The translations under genes were made by a program, and so were the position numbers. Under the pieces are notes generated by a model. It made no database searches, had not been told where the DNA came from, and saw nothing but the letters and a program-made list of their open reading frames with translations. 9,333 nt of DNA from an uncultured delta proteobacterium (GTDB lineage Bacteria; Myxococcota_A; Polyangia; Polyangiales; Ga0077539), in contig CAISKJ010001418.1 of the NCBI GenBank assembly GCA_903885885.1, positions 1-9,333 on the forward strand, given 5' to 3'. Below are positions 7,401 to 9,333 of this stretch, piece after piece. The first letter of the stretch is position 1, and each line of letters starts with the position of its first letter.

Positions 7401-8176
7401 ACGGCGACGGCCTTCCGACGCGCGACGAGCTCGGCGCAGGCGGCGCGTCGATGCCTCGCAACAGCGACGCGAGCGTGCCCATGGGCGAGGGGACGAGCGA
7501 CACCGCCCCCGACTTTCTCGACGCCGACGACGACGGCGACGGCCTTCCGACGCGCGTCGAGCGCACGCTCGAAGCGATGACGCCGGGCGACGCCGACGGG
7601 ATTCCCGCGTGGCTCGACCGCGACAGCGACGGCGACACCGTGCCCGACGCGGTCGAGCGCGGCGCCGACGGCGCGATGCCCGCGAACAGCGATGGTGGTG
7701 GCAGCGACGATCGCCCTGATTTTCTCGACCTCGACAGCGACAACGACTGCCTGGCTGACAGCGACCCGCGCGAGGCTGGCGCGGCGCGCACGAACCCGGC
7801 ACTGCCCTCGATGTCGGCGGCGTCGAACTGCCCCGGCGAGGGCGCGGTGTGCGACGTGTCGCGCGGCGTGTGCATGGTGGTTCCGCGGCCCGACGCGGGG
7901 CCCGATGTGAGCGTCGTCGATGCGAGCGTCGTCGATGCGAGCGTCGTCGATGTGTCGAGCGACCTCGGCACGCTCGATGGCGGACTCGCGCCCACGGCGG
8001 TCTACCGCGGCGGCGGGGGCTGCAACTGCAACGTTCCCGGTGCGAGGGGGCGCGGTGGTGATGCGCTGGCGCTCCTCGCGGTCGGTGCTGCGCTCGTGGT
8101 GGCGCGTCGTCGCTCACGACAGCGAAGGGGGAGTCGTACCGCGAGCGTGGGCAGAGCATCCGTTACGCGTGGGTGA
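4442..8176 (+). CDS. Secreted surface protein: beta-propeller-like domain, TSP3-like calcium repeats, MYXO-CTERM-like tail
   Basis: A 1244-residue protein. Residues 1-23 are a signal peptide ending AAA before Gln24. Residues about 26-376 resemble the propeller-like domain of surface proteins (EGVATFSDPLTGSLLLYTDG, then YYVFGNSP). From about 379 to 1130 it is made of Asp-rich calcium-binding repeats of thrombospondin type-3 type (DxDxDGxxD), in three long related modules with conserved Cys (NDC..SNC..VC). A low-complexity VVDASVVDAS linker follows, then GGGGCNCNVPG (about 1189-1199), a hydrophobic helix (1206-1220) and ARRR, together the layout of a MYXO-CTERM sorting signal. The expected role is adhesion or a calcium-stabilised surface stalk, anchored or released through the Cys. 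Unusually, the last 20 residues and the stop are encoded inside dispersed repeat C, replacing the normal short end after RRR. Any partner is unknown. Confidence 0.92.
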   Translation: MLRMRWAFTVALALALAPTWAAAQSLHSANWVFGTRCRVSWNPADLRARPTPSLNPNIAAGEGVATFSDPLTGSLLLYTDGITAWNGADARISSSALGGNPSSIHSGVIVPVPAQPGRYYVFGNSPSGSTGPISYTVFDMRTAPGVQVGTPTIITGSAVTNETLVAVPHTNRRDYWLISTSTSAVIVIPVTSTGVGAALTMGATVASSAWNGLAVAPNGREFSVWMAPNVRRYPFDAATGTVGTPVVIPVAGSSSAYGAAYSPDSTKLYLTDDTGGAGDTPGRMYQVDLSTASYTVTNLGQAAGTYVGALALGIDGRIYGACINNTDASGRHYLSVVDDPNAAGAAARYTRLGLALSTGCTGQLGLPTQVSAFATVIEDSDRDGVEDGLDADADNDGILDVTEVPDAMGRDLSRDTDFDGVPDFRDPNFVTCTDTTPADGFCDALPRALDVDGDGIANHLDLDADGDGVFDIEESGNGGLDRDGNGLPDTAADGDRDGLLAAFDRNDADITVTTTNATARNSDASVPSGEGTSDTAPDFLDADDDGDGIPTRVERTLEGATPGDSDMIAAFLDLDSDGDTVPDAVERGADGATPANSDMGGTSDRADFLDLDSDNDCVLDRDPREAGSARTNAALPSAMADSNCAFPTPVCNRATGVCSAETDTDMDGLPDRVERAIGTDPMNPDSDGDGIRDGAEVGLGPTYTTRDSDMDGTLDARDDDDDGDGVLTRNELGAGGASMPRNTDAMTGGADGTSDTTPDYLDTDDDGDGVPTRDELGAGGGAMPRNSDATVPTGEGTSDAAPDYLDTDDDGDGIPTRVERSLEASTPGDADALPAHIDRDSDGDGVPDAVERGPDGTMPVNTDMGGLTDRADFLDGDSDNDCLPDSDPREAGAARTDATRPSADANANCADPTPLCIRATGTCAADGDADGDGVPDMVERRIGTDPMNADTDMDGVRDGDELGAGPAFMTRDTDMDGMIDARDDDDDGDGLPTRDELGAGGASMPRNSDASVPMGEGTSDTAPDFLDADDDGDGLPTRVERTLEAMTPGDADGIPAWLDRDSDGDTVPDAVERGADGAMPANSDGGGSDDRPDFLDLDSDNDCLADSDPREAGAARTNPALPSMSAASNCPGEGAVCDVSRGVCMVVPRPDAGPDVSVVDASVVDASVVDVSSDLGTLDGGLAPTAVYRGGGGCNCNVPGARGRGGDALALLAVGAALVVARRRSRQRRGSRTASVGRASVTRG
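6004..7875 (+). repeat. Three long imperfect tandem modules within the TSP3 region
   Basis: The blocks at about 6004-6417, 6421-7213 and 7217-7875 share the order GTSD.APD.LD.DDDGDG, VER.LE..TPGD, DSDGD.VPDAVERG, DSDNDC..D.DPREAG.ART, then a Cys pair. The middle module holds one extra ELGAGG sub-block. They are in frame, so recombination between them would change protein length without breaking it. Confidence 0.8.
7909..7953 (+). repeat. 15-bp tandem repeat, three copies
   Basis: GAGCGTCGTCGATGC is repeated three times, the last copy ending in GT instead of GC. It encodes SVVDASVVDASVVDV in the linker before the C-terminal anchor. The unit is a multiple of three, so slippage keeps the frame. 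Confidence 0.85.
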
Positions 8177-8232
8177 TGGCGCAGGGGGGGCTATCGGGCC
8201 TTCACGATGGGGCCATTGGAGGCCCTATCCGC
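8115..8232 (+). repeat. Dispersed repeat, copy C (full length, 118 bp), spanning the end of the TSP3 gene
   Basis: It runs from CACGACAGCGAAGGGGGAGT to GGAGGCCCTATCCGC and closely matches copy B. It has a 5-bp hairpin, GGGCC(8210-8214)/GGCCC(8221-8225), close to its right end, as in copy A. The TGA at 8174-8176 ends the TSP3 protein inside the repeat. The Cys-rich lipoprotein gene starts 54-57 bases after the repeat. Confidence 0.8.
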
Positions 8233-8289
8233 CCGAGGTGGCGGCGGTGGTCAGCGCGCGCGGGATGAGGTACCCCTACGGGCACCGTG

Positions 8290-9177
8290 ATGAGCACTCG
8301 GAATCGTTCGTGGCGGACCGCCGTCCTTGGGGTCGTGTCCGTGGTTTGTTTTGTGGGGTGCGGCCCGATCTCCGAGGCACGCTGGACCTCTCACTGCGCG
8401 GCGCCGGTCGCGCTCGGCGGAGCGTGCCTCGGCGCGGACGAGTGCGCCGACGGGCTGCGCTGCGTCGAAGGCCGGTGCGCCCCCCTCGCGCGCGCCGGAG
8501 AGACCTGCGGAGACCCGCACGATTGCGTGGCGGGATACGCGTGTCACACGACGTACTCCAACGGCGGAGCGTGCATGGCGACCACGTGCAGCGAGGCCGG
8601 TCGCGACACGGGAAACTGCCGCACGACGCGCTCGACCGGCCGCGCGTGCTCGCCGGACGTGATGTGCCGCCCGCTCGAGGTGTGCGCGTACACCAACGCG
8701 GCCACGTCGGTGTGCCGTGCCATCCCGACGCAGGGGCAGTCCTGCGAAGGGTTCATGCACTGGAACTGCCCCGCCGGGCTCGTCTGCGAGCTCACTTCGC
8801 ACACGTGCGTGGTCCCGCGCGCCGGGGGCACGTGCGGGATCGCGACGGAGGACCTGTCGTCCGCGTGCGGCGCCTCGCTCGGGTGCGACGCGCGCACCGA
8901 CGGGTCGAACGTCTGCGTCGCGCGGGTCGCCGAAGGAGGCGCGTGCAGCACCGAGTCGTGTCAGGCCGGGCTCCACTGCTCGACGAACACGCGGCGCTGC
9001 GTCCGTGACCAGGCGGAGGGCAGCGCGTGCTCCGCCGGAAACGAGTGCGGGGTCGCCCTCGGTCGCAGGCTCGACTGCGTGGCGGGCCAGTGCCGGGCGA
9101 CGGACCGCGCGGGCGCCGTGTGCTGGCCCGGCCGCTTCGGGTGCGGGATGGGGCTCCGTTGCCTGAAGGACCGCTGA
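8290..9177 (+). CDS. Cys-rich lipoprotein with Dickkopf-like repeats
   Basis: A 295-residue predicted lipoprotein of unknown function. A charged N-terminus and a hydrophobic stretch end in VCFVGC, a slightly unusual lipobox with Phe at -3; Cys24 would carry the lipid. The mature part contains 34 more cysteines in repeated units of the form G.aC....eCa.GLrC....C, as in the Dickkopf-type Cys-rich repeats common in myxobacterial surface lipoproteins. It should be a disulfide-rich, extracytoplasmic domain; binding of a ligand or matrix is a guess. GTG at 8287 directly before the ATG is an alternative start. No good ribosome binding site is visible (GAGG at 8267-8270 is too far). It follows the TSP3 gene in the same direction after a 113-base gap that is partly repeat C. 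Confidence 0.88.
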   Translation: MSTRNRSWRTAVLGVVSVVCFVGCGPISEARWTSHCAAPVALGGACLGADECADGLRCVEGRCAPLARAGETCGDPHDCVAGYACHTTYSNGGACMATTCSEAGRDTGNCRTTRSTGRACSPDVMCRPLEVCAYTNAATSVCRAIPTQGQSCEGFMHWNCPAGLVCELTSHTCVVPRAGGTCGIATEDLSSACGASLGCDARTDGSNVCVARVAEGGACSTESCQAGLHCSTNTRRCVRDQAEGSACSAGNECGVALGRRLDCVAGQCRATDRAGAVCWPGRFGCGMGLRCLKDR

Positions 9178-9179
9178 TC

Positions 9180-9333
9180 GTGCGCGCCTCGCAGCCCTCG
9201 TCCTCGCGCACCGTGTCCCGTGCGGGCGCGCTCCCCGCGTCGCGGCGCGCGCACATCGCGGTCTTTCGCGCTGCACTCGGGGCCCTACAGCGGCGGGTGG
9301 CCCGCGCGCTCGGGGGCGTCGCGCTCGGGTCGG
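9180..9333 (+). CDS. Possible partial reading frame running off the right edge
   Basis: From GTG 9180, two bases after the stop of the Cys-rich lipoprotein, the frame stays open to the edge. It would encode a basic, Ala/Arg-rich start with a helix-like segment, HIAVFRAALGALQRR. There is no clear ribosome binding site and no family similarity that I recognise. In DNA this GC-rich an open frame of 51 codons can occur by chance. Confidence 0.22.
   Translation, partial: MRASQPSSSRTVSRAGALPASRRAHIAVFRAALGALQRRVARALGGVALGS

Noticed and set aside
8251..9276. Minus-strand frame opposite the Cys-rich lipoprotein
   Set aside because: Ala/Arg-rich shadow without a recognisable domain; the plus-strand frame has a lipobox and ordered Cys repeats.

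Overview
The window is GC-rich and reads as chromosomal DNA of a predatory-type myxobacterium, probably of the Polyangiales/Sandaracinus kind. The main clues are a large secreted protein with thrombospondin type-3-like calcium repeats and a MYXO-CTERM-like tail, two predicted lipoproteins (an esterase and a Cys-rich protein), and heavily biased G/C third positions. The lineage is inferred from these family types, not from a database search.

Layout from left to right. Positions 1-240 hold a frameshifted remnant of an IS91-like (Y2/HUH) transposase on the minus strand. At 306-1364 (+) lies a secreted lipoprotein esterase of the PHB-depolymerase/LpqC type. Positions 1365-2264 contain no convincing gene but carry several inverted repeats and a short copy (A) of a dispersed repeat. 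A 43-residue peptide gene with a strong ribosome binding site (2265-2396, +) then meets, tail to tail, a gene for an arginine-methyltransferase-fold enzyme (2386-3564, -). The enzyme has an extra N-terminal winged-helix-like domain that resembles a PqqD/RRE peptide-binding domain. Upstream of the enzyme is a full copy (B) of the dispersed repeat at 3617-3735, directly followed by a second broken IS91-like transposase remnant at 3741-4139. A gene-poor stretch leads to the large secreted TSP3 protein (4442-8176, +), whose last 20 codons and stop lie inside a third copy (C) of the repeat (8115-8232, +). A Cys-rich lipoprotein (8290-9177, +) follows, and a weak partial reading frame runs off the right edge.

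Two stories stand out. First, the 43-residue peptide beside a fused RRE-like/PRMT-like enzyme looks like a minimal candidate RiPP-type peptide modification pair that I cannot match to a described class; the partnership is inferred from context. Second, the dispersed repeat sits at the 3' side of a transposase relic, flanks the peptide/enzyme pair as direct repeats A and B, and has been welded onto the end of the TSP3 gene as copy C. This suggests that an IS91-like rolling-circle element or a derivative of it shaped the neighbourhood. The remaining genes are cell-surface or secreted proteins with no obvious shared pathway.
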